Shown here in pieces: positions 17,841 through 27,101 of a DNA stretch of 64,000 nucleotides (positions are counted from its first letter, which is position 1; every line of letters starts with the position of its first letter). The stretch is taken from assembly GCF_003545875.1 (NCBI RefSeq), contig NZ_QHCS01000002.1, positions 631,001 to 695,000 of the forward strand, written 5' to 3'. Source of the DNA: Leptospira stimsonii. Lineage in GTDB: Bacteria; Spirochaetota; Leptospiria; Leptospirales; Leptospiraceae. A program made the position numbers and the translations under genes. The notes under the pieces are model-generated. The model saw only the letters and a list, made by a program, of their open reading frames with translations, was not told where the DNA came from and did not search any database.

Positions 17841-19061
17841 ATGAAAGTCGGAATCTATGTTCTTGTATTCTTGATTGCTTTCGCGGAAGTAAAGTCTCAC
17901 AATCGAAGTGAATCTTTTTCCGTCTGGAAAGTGGATTCGAATACTGTCACCGGAGTCGTTACTTTGCCGATTCAAGAGGCGACTCGGATCCCATTCGGAG
18001 AGACCGATTCCGGATCGTTAGAGGCACGTTTTGCAGATTACATTCGAAACCATGTTTCTTTTTATTCGGAGAGAGCGGAGTGTGAGATTTTTTCCCCGAG
18101 AACGTTACGCTCCAATCCGACCTTTGTTCGTTCGGAAATTCGTTTTGATTGCGGTGGAGCTCCGCCTATCCGAATGACCTATACGGCATTATTCGAATAT
18201 TCCCCTTCCCATCTACATTATGCGAGGCTGAGTTCGGGATCGGATCATCTGGTCGAAAAGTTATTTCAATCCAAGGACATTGATTTGGACCTGCGAAAAC
18301 GGGAGAGGGATGTCTCGCGCTTCGACTCTGATTTTTTCTCGTTCGTCGTCGCGGGAATTGAACATATCGGAACCGGAATCGATCATATCGCATTTCTATT
18401 AGCATTATTGTTAACCGCAGGGCATTGGAAGGAGATGCTGAGCTCCGTCACAGGATTTACGATCGGACATAGCCTAACGCTTTCCGTCGCGGTTTTAGGA
18501 AAGATCAAACCTGACGCAACCGGTATCGAAGCTTTGATCGGCTTTACGATTTTGATTGTATGCGCGGAATATGTAAATACGCGAAGCCAAAACTTCGATA
18601 AACTTTCGATTGGAATCGCAGTGATACCTTTGGCGGTAGGAATCGTCGCATGGCTTTTGAATAAACAAGCGACTCATCTCCTATTCGCATATATGGGAGC
18701 ATCGATTTTTACGATCTGTTATCTTTCACTTCAACCATATCTTAATGAGCGGAATCAGAGGGGTTTTTATCTTGGGATTGCGACGGTCGCGTTTGGAATG
18801 ATCCACGGATTCGGTTTTGCTGGGTTCTTATTGGAAATCGGACTGGAAGGAAATCGGCTGGCCGAGCCGCTTTTCGGTTTCAATTTAGGCGTGGAAATCG
18901 GACAGTTACTTCTTGTTCTATCCTTCGTTCTCCTTGGATTCGGTTTGAAGAGAGTTTTGCATTCGAAAATAAAATCCGGATTCTTAGAGTTTGGTCCATT
19001 GATTCTACTCTCCCTGCTTTCTGCGTTAGGAACGTATTGGTTTATCGAACGCAGTTTCTAA
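17841..19061 (+). CDS. HupE/UreJ family membrane protein with large periplasmic domain
   Basis: The product is 406 residues with a signal peptide (about 1-20), a soluble domain of about 150 residues, then a seven-helix membrane domain starting with HIGTGIDHIAFLLALLL. The GxDHxxFLL motif and the following GFTIGHSLTLSVAVLG and HGFGFAG blocks are typical of HupE/UreJ type 2 proteins, relatives of nickel or cobalt permeases. The conserved histidines and aspartates inside the membrane could bind a metal ion. No hydrogenase or urease genes are nearby, so a nickel role is not supported by context. It is the third gene of the DUF3604 operon. Confidence 0.82.
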   Translation: MKVGIYVLVFLIAFAEVKSHNRSESFSVWKVDSNTVTGVVTLPIQEATRIPFGETDSGSLEARFADYIRNHVSFYSERAECEIFSPRTLRSNPTFVRSEIRFDCGGAPPIRMTYTALFEYSPSHLHYARLSSGSDHLVEKLFQSKDIDLDLRKRERDVSRFDSDFFSFVVAGIEHIGTGIDHIAFLLALLLTAGHWKEMLSSVTGFTIGHSLTLSVAVLGKIKPDATGIEALIGFTILIVCAEYVNTRSQNFDKLSIGIAVIPLAVGIVAWLLNKQATHLLFAYMGASIFTICYLSLQPYLNERNQRGFYLGIATVAFGMIHGFGFAGFLLEIGLEGNRLAEPLFGFNLGVEIGQLLLVLSFVLLGFGLKRVLHSKIKSGFLEFGPLILLSLLSALGTYWFIERSF

Positions 19062-19287
19062 TCTTTCTCCCAATGCAGACGGAAACAAAAATGCGATTCA
19101 CATTTTTTTGTAGGTCCCTTATGGTGAAATTTCTTATAAACGGCCTTTAGCCTATTATAAACGAGGAAGAATCTCCTTCGTCTTTCCCGTATCTTCGAGT
19201 GAGTGGTTTTTTCCTTCCGTATCTTTCAATCCAACAAAGAGATCGGAAACCATTCGTGGAAAAATCGAAAGAGAATAGGGGAATTTT

Positions 19288-21039
19288 GTGAAGATTGGAA
19301 AAAAAAATTGGATACTTTTGTTTCTCTTCCTATCTATCTTCTTCTTCCTGAATTGTCTTACTGAAAACCGGGAGGGAAACGATTTTATCATTCCACTCGG
19401 TAATGCGAGGATCGGAGATTCTTCCAATACCAATGCAAGTCCGATTCAAATCCAATTTACTTATTCGGCTTCTTCTTTTACGTTCGTCAAAAATGAATCG
19501 ATTTCGACCTTGGCTCCGACGGGTGTCCAGAACGTAGATTACTATTCCATTTCTCCGGCGCTTCCCGCCGGATTGAGTTTCAATCCGAGTAACGGAGAAA
19601 TTTCAGGAACGCCCTTGGTAGCGTTTACTCCGACTTCGTTTGAAGTCAGTGCTTTCGATCTGGAAGGCAATTTTTCGCTGAGACAAATTTCCCTCGAAGC
19701 AAAGGCATTGAATTGGGAGAATCAATATTTTTTAAAGGGTTCCAATCTTCTTGCAAATCACGGACTTGGTGTGAGTCTTTCGCTCTACGGAGATACGTTA
19801 GTCGCCGGTGCTTATGGAGACACGAGCTTTGCCGGAGCCGCGTATGTTTTCAAAAGAAACGGATCGGTATGGAATCAAGAGGCTTTTATCACCGCGCCGA
19901 TTCGAACTGGGAGCGATGTCTTCGGTTTAAACGTCGCGCTTTCCGGAGATACGATCGTTGTTGGAGCTCCGCTTGAGGATGGGAATCAACAGTCCATCAG
20001 TACTTCTCCGACTTCTAATCTAACACTTTCGAACGCGGGAGCGGCTTACGTCTATCGAAGGAGCGGAACGGTATGGAATCTGGAAGCATATCTTAAACCA
20101 ACAAATCTAAACGGTGGCGATAACTTTGGACGTTATGTGGCAATCGATGGAGATACCATCGTCATAGGTGCTCCGCGAGAACAAAGCTTGGATACGACCC
20201 TTCGATTCGGAACGGATGCGAGTACGGATAACTCCGGAACCGCAGTGGGATCGGTTTACGTTTTCAAAAGAACGGGAACGACTTGGGTTCAAGAAGCATA
20301 TCTAAAATCACATCTTGCCGCGAACAACGATCAATTCGGATCCGAAATCGGAATCACCGGAGATACGCTCGTTGTGGGAGTAAGTCAGGATGACACGACC
20401 GCGAGCAATTCGGGCGCGGTTCACGTCTTCCAAAGAAGCGGAAGCACTTGGTCGAGAGAGGCGTATCTCAAGGCATCGAATCCGATCACAAACTCATTGT
20501 TTGGCGTTTCCGTTGGAATTTCTGGCGACAGGATGGTCGTCGGGGCGTGTGGGCAAAACGGGGCGGCCTATATCTTTCAAAGGACCGGTACGGTCTGGTC
20601 TGAAGAAGCGATCTTAACCGCGCCTAACGGAGAATTGAACGATCTATTTGGAAAAGCAGTTTCGATCTATGGTGAGACGGTTGCGATCGCCGCGCCGAAC
20701 GAATCAAATTCGATTAAAACGATTCTCAATCAGGGTGTGCTTCCAAACCTCACGGACAACGGATCTTTGAATTCCGGGGCGGTCTATGTCTATCAAAGAG
20801 AAAACAACAGTTGGATTTATCGTTCGTTTATCAAAACCTCCAACGCCGACCCGAACGACCACGTTTCCAACGCAATAGGCGGACCTGCCGGAGAATACGG
20901 AAGTCTTTCTATTTACGGAGACACGATCGCGTTAGGCGCACCCGATGAAAAAGGCGGGACCACGGTTCCCAGTCCATTGGCGCCGAACGGAGACAATACG
21001 AAAACAAAATCGGGCGCGGTTTATATCTTCAATCGCTAA
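19288..21039 (+). CDS. FG-GAP repeat lipoprotein with putative Ig domain (paralogue)
   Basis: The product is 583 residues. The start is GTG at 19288 behind AGGGGAA, leading into a lipoprotein signal with lipobox FLNC (Cys24). A He_PIG-like Ig domain at about 60-140 (YYSISPALPAGLSFNPSNGE) is followed by six or so FG-GAP-like repeats with cores such as SGDTIVVGAPLEDGNQ and TGDTLVVGVSQDD. The design matches the 681-residue protein at 1368-3413, but sequence is more diverged and there is about one repeat fewer. Surface lipoprotein, ligand unknown. Confidence 0.86.
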   Translation: MKIGKKNWILLFLFLSIFFFLNCLTENREGNDFIIPLGNARIGDSSNTNASPIQIQFTYSASSFTFVKNESISTLAPTGVQNVDYYSISPALPAGLSFNPSNGEISGTPLVAFTPTSFEVSAFDLEGNFSLRQISLEAKALNWENQYFLKGSNLLANHGLGVSLSLYGDTLVAGAYGDTSFAGAAYVFKRNGSVWNQEAFITAPIRTGSDVFGLNVALSGDTIVVGAPLEDGNQQSISTSPTSNLTLSNAGAAYVYRRSGTVWNLEAYLKPTNLNGGDNFGRYVAIDGDTIVIGAPREQSLDTTLRFGTDASTDNSGTAVGSVYVFKRTGTTWVQEAYLKSHLAANNDQFGSEIGITGDTLVVGVSQDDTTASNSGAVHVFQRSGSTWSREAYLKASNPITNSLFGVSVGISGDRMVVGACGQNGAAYIFQRTGTVWSEEAILTAPNGELNDLFGKAVSIYGETVAIAAPNESNSIKTILNQGVLPNLTDNGSLNSGAVYVYQRENNSWIYRSFIKTSNADPNDHVSNAIGGPAGEYGSLSIYGDTIALGAPDEKGGTTVPSPLAPNGDNTKTKSGAVYIFNR

Positions 21040-21139
21040 AAAATTCATTTAGGCGTGCCCATTTCCCATTCGAAATGGTTTCGGATTGGAAAACGCATTA
21101 GAAAAAACGAATGCGAAATGGTCGCGTCCCTCCAGGCTT

Positions 21140-21157
21140 CGTCCTCTTGCGAGGACG
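21140..21157. repeat. Perfect hairpin CGTCCTC-TTGC-GAGGACG
   Basis: A 7-bp perfect stem with a 4-base loop lies inside a longer imperfect palindrome (about 21126-21174, with outer GTCC/GGAC and AGGC/GCCT pairs). It is GC-rich against AT-rich surroundings. No T tract follows, so it is not a standard terminator. It may belong to a dispersed intergenic repeat family. Confidence 0.5.
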
Positions 21158-21214
21158 CTTCGCGCCTTCCGGACCGCTCACGCGGGAAAAGAACGAATCT
21201 ATATCCGTAAAGGT

Positions 21215-21241
21215 TTCTTCTTCTTCTTCTTCTTCTTCTTC
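21215..21241 (+). repeat. (TTC)9 simple sequence repeat
   Basis: Nine uninterrupted TTC units (27 bases) lie about 320 bases before the secreted protein gene. Such tracts change length by slippage and serve as VNTR-like typing markers or expression switches when placed in promoters. The distance here is large, so an effect on transcription is uncertain. Confidence 0.9.
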
Positions 21242-21558
21242 GTTCCTACTTTTTTACAAAACAAACCGTTGTTCATAGAGCGAGATTTTATTTTTTGAGA
21301 CACTACATTATAAGTAAGTTCTTTGTTTCGATCGAATCGGTAAAAAATCGGTTGAAATAAATTATTTTTATCCGAGACTTCGCCGAAAAATTCGGACCAA
21401 CCTGGATTTGAGAAAAGGAAATTTCTTTTTTCAGAAGGCGATCCTTTTGCGGGTATTGGATGAAAAAGAAAACAGAATCCGCAACGTTTCAAATGAAACG
21501 GAGCAACGAAAAAAAGCTCTGGAATAGAAAAAGAGAGAATAGAGGAGAATCAAAATTT

Positions 21559-22575
21559 ATGCACACACATTCGATAAAAGCGAAGTTCGTAACCAGGATC
21601 CTGGCGATCATGTCTTTAGTTTGGATCGTATCCAATCCCACAGTCGAAGGGATCGATATACAAAACTTAATCTCCGCGGCTGATTATCCGGTCGAGAACG
21701 TAGATTATTTTTTACAGGACGTGGGGACGGCGGCAATCGGTTCGGATCAAAACGGATGTCATTCTCAAGGAATCAAGTTCGACGGAAATTTCTTTTATAC
21801 CTCGTGCATGGATACAAACGGAAACGATATGGCCTATCTATTCGTCCATGATAAATACGGAAGATTGGTTAAAAAGTTCAACGCAGGTTCTTCTTACGAC
21901 CATCCAAGCGGAATCTTTTACTACAACGGCTGGGCCTATGTGGGTTTTACGAGTAACGGGATCGATATGAAATCACAATTGTATCGATTCAACGGATCGG
22001 GCACGATTCAGAACCAAGGATTTTTCGACCACTCCGTCGGCTTCGTGGGACAAACGATACCTTCTCCTAATAATGCGACATTCAGTGCGAAAACTCGTTA
22101 TTATTCGTATGATCAATACTATGAAAGACAGTGTAACTATACGGATGGAACCTGTGGAAGTTACAGCAACGTAACGACCGGAAACAATATCAACAGCGCG
22201 GGACAAGACGGCGTTCAGGACTGCGACGTATATTATAAAAATGGAGGATGGTATAAGGCCTGCATTTTGTTTTCATCCAGCCCGAACAGAATTCGAGTTT
22301 GGAAAGGGAACCAGACAAAGTTGGGCCCGGACAATTCTTTGACCACGTATACGATGACCTATCAACCGGGACATTCGGGAGGATTTTCTTTTTATACGGA
22401 TCCGAACGGAAAAAAATGGATCGTAACAACCCCGGCGCCGGATACCAATCGAAGATATTGCCAAGGTTGTGCGCTGGTGGGAGGGAACAACTGCGCTTGT
22501 ACGGACAAAAACAACCGTCAGAGAGTTCGATTTTACGCGTTTGACCATTTTCTGTGGCCGTCCGGTCTCAACTGA
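21559..22575 (+). CDS. Secreted protein of unknown function, beta-rich
   Basis: The frame is open from 21460, but the ATG at 21559 has AGAGGAGA ten bases upstream and begins a normal signal peptide (positive n-region, hydrophobic core RILAIMSLVWIVS). The mature part (about 310 residues) is rich in Gly, Tyr, Asn and aromatic residues. It has several repeated strand-like units (GIKFDGNFFYTSCMD; SGIFYYNGWAYVGF; VYYKNGGWYKACILF) that look like a beta-propeller. Cysteines are many, including CQGCALVGGNNCACTD near the C-terminus, suggesting disulfides outside the cytoplasm. I do not recognise a named family. Confidence 0.7.
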   Translation: MHTHSIKAKFVTRILAIMSLVWIVSNPTVEGIDIQNLISAADYPVENVDYFLQDVGTAAIGSDQNGCHSQGIKFDGNFFYTSCMDTNGNDMAYLFVHDKYGRLVKKFNAGSSYDHPSGIFYYNGWAYVGFTSNGIDMKSQLYRFNGSGTIQNQGFFDHSVGFVGQTIPSPNNATFSAKTRYYSYDQYYERQCNYTDGTCGSYSNVTTGNNINSAGQDGVQDCDVYYKNGGWYKACILFSSSPNRIRVWKGNQTKLGPDNSLTTYTMTYQPGHSGGFSFYTDPNGKKWIVTTPAPDTNRRYCQGCALVGGNNCACTDKNNRQRVRFYAFDHFLWPSGLN

Positions 22576-22608
22576 TTGTACTTTTGTTTGTTGAGTTCTG
22601 AAATCGGA

Positions 22609-22667
22609 GATAGGAAGGGATCGAAAATCTTTTCGTAATGGGATCTTTACTATCCTTCCTATTTTTT
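22609..22667 (+). terminator. Rho-independent terminator of the secreted protein gene
   Basis: GATAGGAAGG (22609-22618) pairs with CCTTCCTATT (22654-22663), with one G-T pair at the base, and the run of T continues to 22667. The hairpin lies 34 bases after the stop. Confidence 0.7.
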
Positions 22668-22934
22668 CCGTTTTAAAAAAACTTCTCTCCATTCCGATTC
22701 CGGACATGAAGTTCTTCCGATTCTAAATGCGCTTTGAAGAAAATCCGTTCTTAGAATCACTTTCCGCGTAACCGATCTTTTTACAATCCTCGGGAATTGA
22801 ATCGTACATTCAGTAAGTAGAATATAAAAAATAATTCTCGTCCGTTGAGATGAGAATTTTAGAAAAAAGGAATGTTGCAACGCGACATCCGATTCTATGC
22901 AAAAGTGCGAAGAATGAAATTCAAACTAAGGAAA

Positions 22935-25454
22935 TCAAAAACAATTTCCGTCCGTTTCCAAAACTCCGATCGAAATGGAATTCGCGCCCGGAGGAGCAAA
23001 GGGACTAACCGTATTCGTTCTTGCACTTTGAGCAAAATCGCTTGTAAACAAGGGAAAGAAAATCGGAGCGATCAGGGGACCAACCCTTAAATCGATTCCG
23101 CCAAACAATGAACTACAGGGGGAATTCAAAGAGGTTGGGATTCCTGCTGGGACGTTATAATTCCAAATTTGTTGGATCGAAGTCGCGGTTTTAAATCGAG
23201 GGTTTTTACCGTAGTTATTCGAGTAATCTCCGATTCCAAGTCCGGAGATGGAGCCGATCGGAAATCCAAGAATACAACCTTGAGCCAAGACGGCTCCGCA
23301 GAATTGGTATGCCACGTTCCCCCCGAACGCGTCCAGGATCGGAACATCAAGAAAAAAATTATTTCCACGTATTACGGAAGAAGGGTCGGGGTAGGCGTCC
23401 GTATAGAAGATTCCAACTCGATTCGTAGTGGAGGACCTTGTAAAAATTTGATTGTTCACGATCGTGTAGACCTTTCCCGGTGCCGCAAAGCCAAGAAAAA
23501 TTCCGGTCGCGTCTCCCAGGGCCGCGGCAGGCGAATTTCCGACATAGATGTCGTTGTTAAAAATGGAAAGAAAACCGGGTATACCCGAGGAGTCATCGAT
23601 TAAGATCCCTTGTGAAAAATTTGGGATCAAAGTCGGATTTAAGTATTGATAGGCGTTGATTTTGTTGTCAACGATCAGAGCGGTTGCGGCGGAAAGAATT
23701 ATTGCCGACATAAAGCCGCCGCTTCTTTGTACTCCATCAATCAGATTCTTTTTCACGATGATCGGCTGAGGAGTTCCGGACGCGTCGATCGTGAGTCCCG
23801 TGGAAGAACTCATTCCTGTTCCGCCCCGTAACCAATTTCCGCTGATAAGAATGTTGTCCGAGTTCGAGATTGAAAGGGCTCCTTTTGTTCCACCAATGAA
23901 CGTTGTGGAAGATTCATTTCCTGAAATTGTGTTGTCTAAGATTCGAATTTGCCCTGCATTAAAACGAGAATTCTGTACCGATATTCCCGTACTCGAAACG
24001 TTATTCGGGTTTGCCAAGATTTGAAATCCGCTTACGATCAGATTGTTATTCGCGGATGTCAAAGCAGATGTCGCGATGTCGATAACGCTACAAAAACTGG
24101 CGTCGCAAAACAGACCTCCTCCGATTCCGGGATCTTGGATGATTGTAGGATTGTTTATCGGGTCCGGATTGAGACTTCCAAATCCAGTAGAAAAACCTCC
24201 GATCAAAGAAGTCTGACTCGTGAGTGAAATTCTTCTTGTTGGAATATAGGTTCCCGAGGCGACTAACACCGAACAGGGGGCGCCAACGAGATCGCACTCG
24301 GTGACTCCGAATTCTATACTCTGACAATAAGCGGAAGGCGGACCTCCCGTTCCACAACCGGTGATATCGTTTCCGCTCATGATATCAACCATACGAATGT
24401 TCAAAGCAGATTGATTGGTAAAATCGAAGAAAATATCGTTTCCACCTTGAATCGGAAGTCCGCCGGCGGTGCATCCTCCGAGTTGGATAAAGGCGTCACC
24501 TAACGGCCCCCAAAAATCGGGACCGCTTGCGACAAGAACCACCGTATCGTTGTTCGGCGCCGAAGGATAGGTGATCGATGGTCTTGGGGAAGTCGTGTTT
24601 GCAACATTCGTTTTTCCTAATACTACTGCGGAGGTGTTGTAACCGCAACTCCCCGGATCGATTCCAGGAAAGGAGAATTGAATCGTGACCTTGGCGCTCG
24701 GGAACAATACTTTCGAAGCCGGAGAATATTGCAAAGGGCTGATACAATCGATCAGCACGGTGACCGGTCCCCCCGATAGATTTCCGTTTCCGGAAAGTAC
24801 CGGAACAAAAACGCAAGTGTGTTTTGGTGGAACGGAGATAAAGGAGATCGAATAAGAAGCCGTATCTCCGACCTTGCTTGCGAACGTTTGCTTCGTGTCG
24901 CTTGTAAAGGAAAGTTGGTCCGTCATGTTTTGAACGATCAAAGGGGAAGCGCTCGCAGTTATCGGATCCAAGCCGATCACTCGAACAGAAACGTCGTAGA
25001 AGGAGATACCGCAGGTGATAAAAATCGTAGTCAGTGGACGAACGATCGGTCCGTTTGGATTTTGAATTCTACAGGTTTGGGATGGGGTCGTATTCGGGCC
25101 GATCGTACTAACGGAATATGGTGATCCGATACGAACCGTTGTAGGAAAGGTTTGAGTAGAATCCTGAGCGAAGCTCAGAGATTCACCGATGTCATTGTTT
25201 ACGATCAATATTCCAGACGAAAGACCGGAAACTTGAACAGAAACCTGAACCGGTGTATTGAGCTGTTCTATGCTTCGTTCCAAGGGAAAAAGTTCGATCG
25301 CACCGGGCTTATCCGGTCGTTTTACGCAAGTGGTAAACAGAATACAAAAAGAGAATAAGAATACGAAACGCGTTCGAATTACCTGAACTTTCGCAACGGG
25401 ACATTCTTTTCTTTTAAGAAAAATATAATTCTGTAATATACGATCGGTTTTCAC
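22935..25454 (-). CDS. Right-handed beta-helix lipoprotein
   Basis: The product is 839 residues with a signal region ending in LFTTC (lipoprotein Cys at about 43 from this start; the n-region is long but no closer start codon exists). The first 330 residues hold bacterial Ig-like or DUF1565-type beta domains. From about 360 to 760 there are parallel beta-helix coils marked by repeated N-x-I/L-x-x-N motifs (ISGNWLRGG, VKKNLIDGV, VDNKINAY, IFNNDIYVG, IVNNQIFTR). Such folds are common in polysaccharide-binding or -cutting surface proteins, but no pectate-lyase active site is evident. It is a probable surface lipoprotein, transcribed alone. Confidence 0.82.
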   Translation of the reverse strand: MKTDRILQNYIFLKRKECPVAKVQVIRTRFVFLFSFCILFTTCVKRPDKPGAIELFPLERSIEQLNTPVQVSVQVSGLSSGILIVNNDIGESLSFAQDSTQTFPTTVRIGSPYSVSTIGPNTTPSQTCRIQNPNGPIVRPLTTIFITCGISFYDVSVRVIGLDPITASASPLIVQNMTDQLSFTSDTKQTFASKVGDTASYSISFISVPPKHTCVFVPVLSGNGNLSGGPVTVLIDCISPLQYSPASKVLFPSAKVTIQFSFPGIDPGSCGYNTSAVVLGKTNVANTTSPRPSITYPSAPNNDTVVLVASGPDFWGPLGDAFIQLGGCTAGGLPIQGGNDIFFDFTNQSALNIRMVDIMSGNDITGCGTGGPPSAYCQSIEFGVTECDLVGAPCSVLVASGTYIPTRRISLTSQTSLIGGFSTGFGSLNPDPINNPTIIQDPGIGGGLFCDASFCSVIDIATSALTSANNNLIVSGFQILANPNNVSSTGISVQNSRFNAGQIRILDNTISGNESSTTFIGGTKGALSISNSDNILISGNWLRGGTGMSSSTGLTIDASGTPQPIIVKKNLIDGVQRSGGFMSAIILSAATALIVDNKINAYQYLNPTLIPNFSQGILIDDSSGIPGFLSIFNNDIYVGNSPAAALGDATGIFLGFAAPGKVYTIVNNQIFTRSSTTNRVGIFYTDAYPDPSSVIRGNNFFLDVPILDAFGGNVAYQFCGAVLAQGCILGFPIGSISGLGIGDYSNNYGKNPRFKTATSIQQIWNYNVPAGIPTSLNSPCSSLFGGIDLRVGPLIAPIFFPLFTSDFAQSARTNTVSPFAPPGANSISIGVLETDGNCF

Positions 25455-26492
25455 GGATTTTCGTTGTCTATTTATAAAGTATTCTAACTAATTAAAAATT
25501 AAGAAGAAAACTCATGATTGTTCTATGCTCTTTCAACAAAGACACGGAAGGGATCGCGCGTAGAAAAGGCGGGTTTGCGGGCGGGAAGGCCGCTTTCGGA
25601 ACAAACGACTGTTATTTCGGAGTCAACGAATCCGGTATATTTCGGCTTTGTTTTGTTAGTCGAAAAGATTCGAACGTAACGCCAAGTTGAAAACAAGTCG
25701 GAACGAGTTCTAATTTTTCTGCGGACAACCGAGCTCAAATTACGAAAAGCATCGTCAAGCCAAGCGGAAGATCTTTGGAAAAAATGGGAGTGGACGGCGG
25801 GATCAGCGCGCCATGAAAACTTGGGAACAAAATTCGGCCGCGGGGCAGGGGATTACAATCGGGAGCAGTGATTGCAGACCTACCTTTTGGGAAATCAGGC
25901 AAAGGCCAAAAGTTTTAGGCCTGTTTGCGCTGATAGTTTAGGAAAGACGATTTCAATTTTTAGAGGGGAACATTGGAAGGAGGAAAATCTTCGTCTGTTA
26001 GACTTCAGCGACAAAGGCCAATTCTTTCCAAAAAACGGAAACCGAAGAAAGGATTCAAGAAAAGAGAACGAACTTTTCCAAAAATCGGTTTTTTTTGAGA
26101 AGAATTCGATAATATGAATATTCAAAAATTTTCGTACAAGGTTCGATCAGAAACTTCACGAATCACTTCGCAGATATGTATGAATGTTCCAAATTCTTCA
26201 TGGATGGAAATGTTTCCTTCGTCTGGGGCGATTCTCAGAATTGAGAAAATAAGGATAGATTCTCTGACAAGGACGCTCTTTTTTTTGAATTTCAATCGAT
26301 ACCCGTTTTGGAAGAATCCATTCGAGTTCTGGAGTGAATTTGAACCTTTTGTTTTTTTGGTTTGTAATCTACTCGGATCCTTTCGGAAATTTTTTAGGGT
26401 TGATCTTTTGATTTGGTCCCGTCTGATCAAAGGTCTCATAATTATTTTTGAATGTTTTCAAATTCGAACGACTGTGATACTTAAGAAATAGA
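25455..26492. other. Gene-poor region of about 1 kb
   Basis: Short open frames exist on both strands (for example 25523-25738 minus, 26114-26491 plus), but their translations are low-quality: rich in Arg, Phe and Ser, without domains or good ribosome sites. I looked for an N-terminal part of the following chemoreceptor-like gene in all frames and found none. It may be decayed DNA, since it lies between a lipoprotein and a chemoreceptor fragment. Confidence 0.5.
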
Positions 26493-27101
26493 ATGGAAAA
26501 GGAACTACTCAGAAAAACCGCCTCGATCAACGAAGATGTGAAAGTAATTTCTTCGCTTGCTTTCGGGATTCGTGTAAAGGCTTTGAACTCCATTATTCTA
26601 TCCGTCCATGCTGGGAACGCCGCAAAGGGATTCGGAGTCGTTGCTCAAGAGATCATCGTTTTTAGCAAAGCAACCTCGAAAACGACCGAGGAGCTAACAA
26701 AGGTGATGTATTCTTTGAGTCGGGAAGCCAGTTTTCAAGTGAAAAATAGAATCGCTTTTGAGAAGGCGAAGAAGATTGAGAATTACGGCAACAAATCGAA
26801 AGCCCTTCGTTTGATGATAGAATCCTTTCAGTCGAAGGATCGACTTTTTGAAAAGGCGACGGAATCGATTCAGATTACGATGATCCATCGAACGAAAAAT
26901 TTAATTCGTCAGTGTTTGGACGGAAAGGTGATCAGCCTTCAGGCAAAGATCGAAAGTGAATACATCGGAGTCGATAAAGCGAAAGCTGGAGATGTGGCCG
27001 AGAGATTTTCCGCGGCGATCGACTCGATAGAGAATTTAGCTAAAAAAGTTTTGGACGGATGGAAAAATGAAAAGAATGGAAACGATTTATTCCAATCATG
27101 A
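26493..27101 (+). CDS. Short cytoplasmic chemoreceptor-like protein with degenerate signalling tip
   Basis: The product is 202 residues, all helical, with no membrane segment. Residues of about 20-60 align with the conserved hairpin tip of methyl-accepting chemotaxis proteins: A-L-N at 30-32, A-G at 40-41, KGFGVVAQEI at 45-54, compared with the usual LLALNAxIEAARAGExGKGFAVVAxEI. Three residues that are normally almost invariant differ (E to L, R to H, E to N), so binding to CheA/CheW is doubtful. The arm before the tip is only about 20 residues, so the receptor is truncated or reduced. Its 3' end overlaps the ODP gene by 35 bases. Role inferred as signalling partner of ODP, possibly now degenerate. 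Confidence 0.6.
   Translation: MEKELLRKTASINEDVKVISSLAFGIRVKALNSIILSVHAGNAAKGFGVVAQEIIVFSKATSKTTEELTKVMYSLSREASFQVKNRIAFEKAKKIENYGNKSKALRLMIESFQSKDRLFEKATESIQITMIHRTKNLIRQCLDGKVISLQAKIESEYIGVDKAKAGDVAERFSAAIDSIENLAKKVLDGWKNEKNGNDLFQS

Larger units (their letters stand above)
21040..21558. other. Intergenic region with palindrome and trinucleotide tract
   Basis: There is no credible gene in these 519 bases. It holds a GC-richer palindrome (21140-21157), a (TTC)9 tract (21215-21241) and an AT-rich section that probably carries the promoter of the secreted protein gene at 21559. Confidence 0.5.

Noticed and set aside
26114..26491. Open frame just before the chemoreceptor-like gene, considered as its missing N-terminus
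   Set aside because: Translation is Phe/Arg/Trp-rich, with no heptad or HAMP pattern; ends two bases before the next start without continuity.
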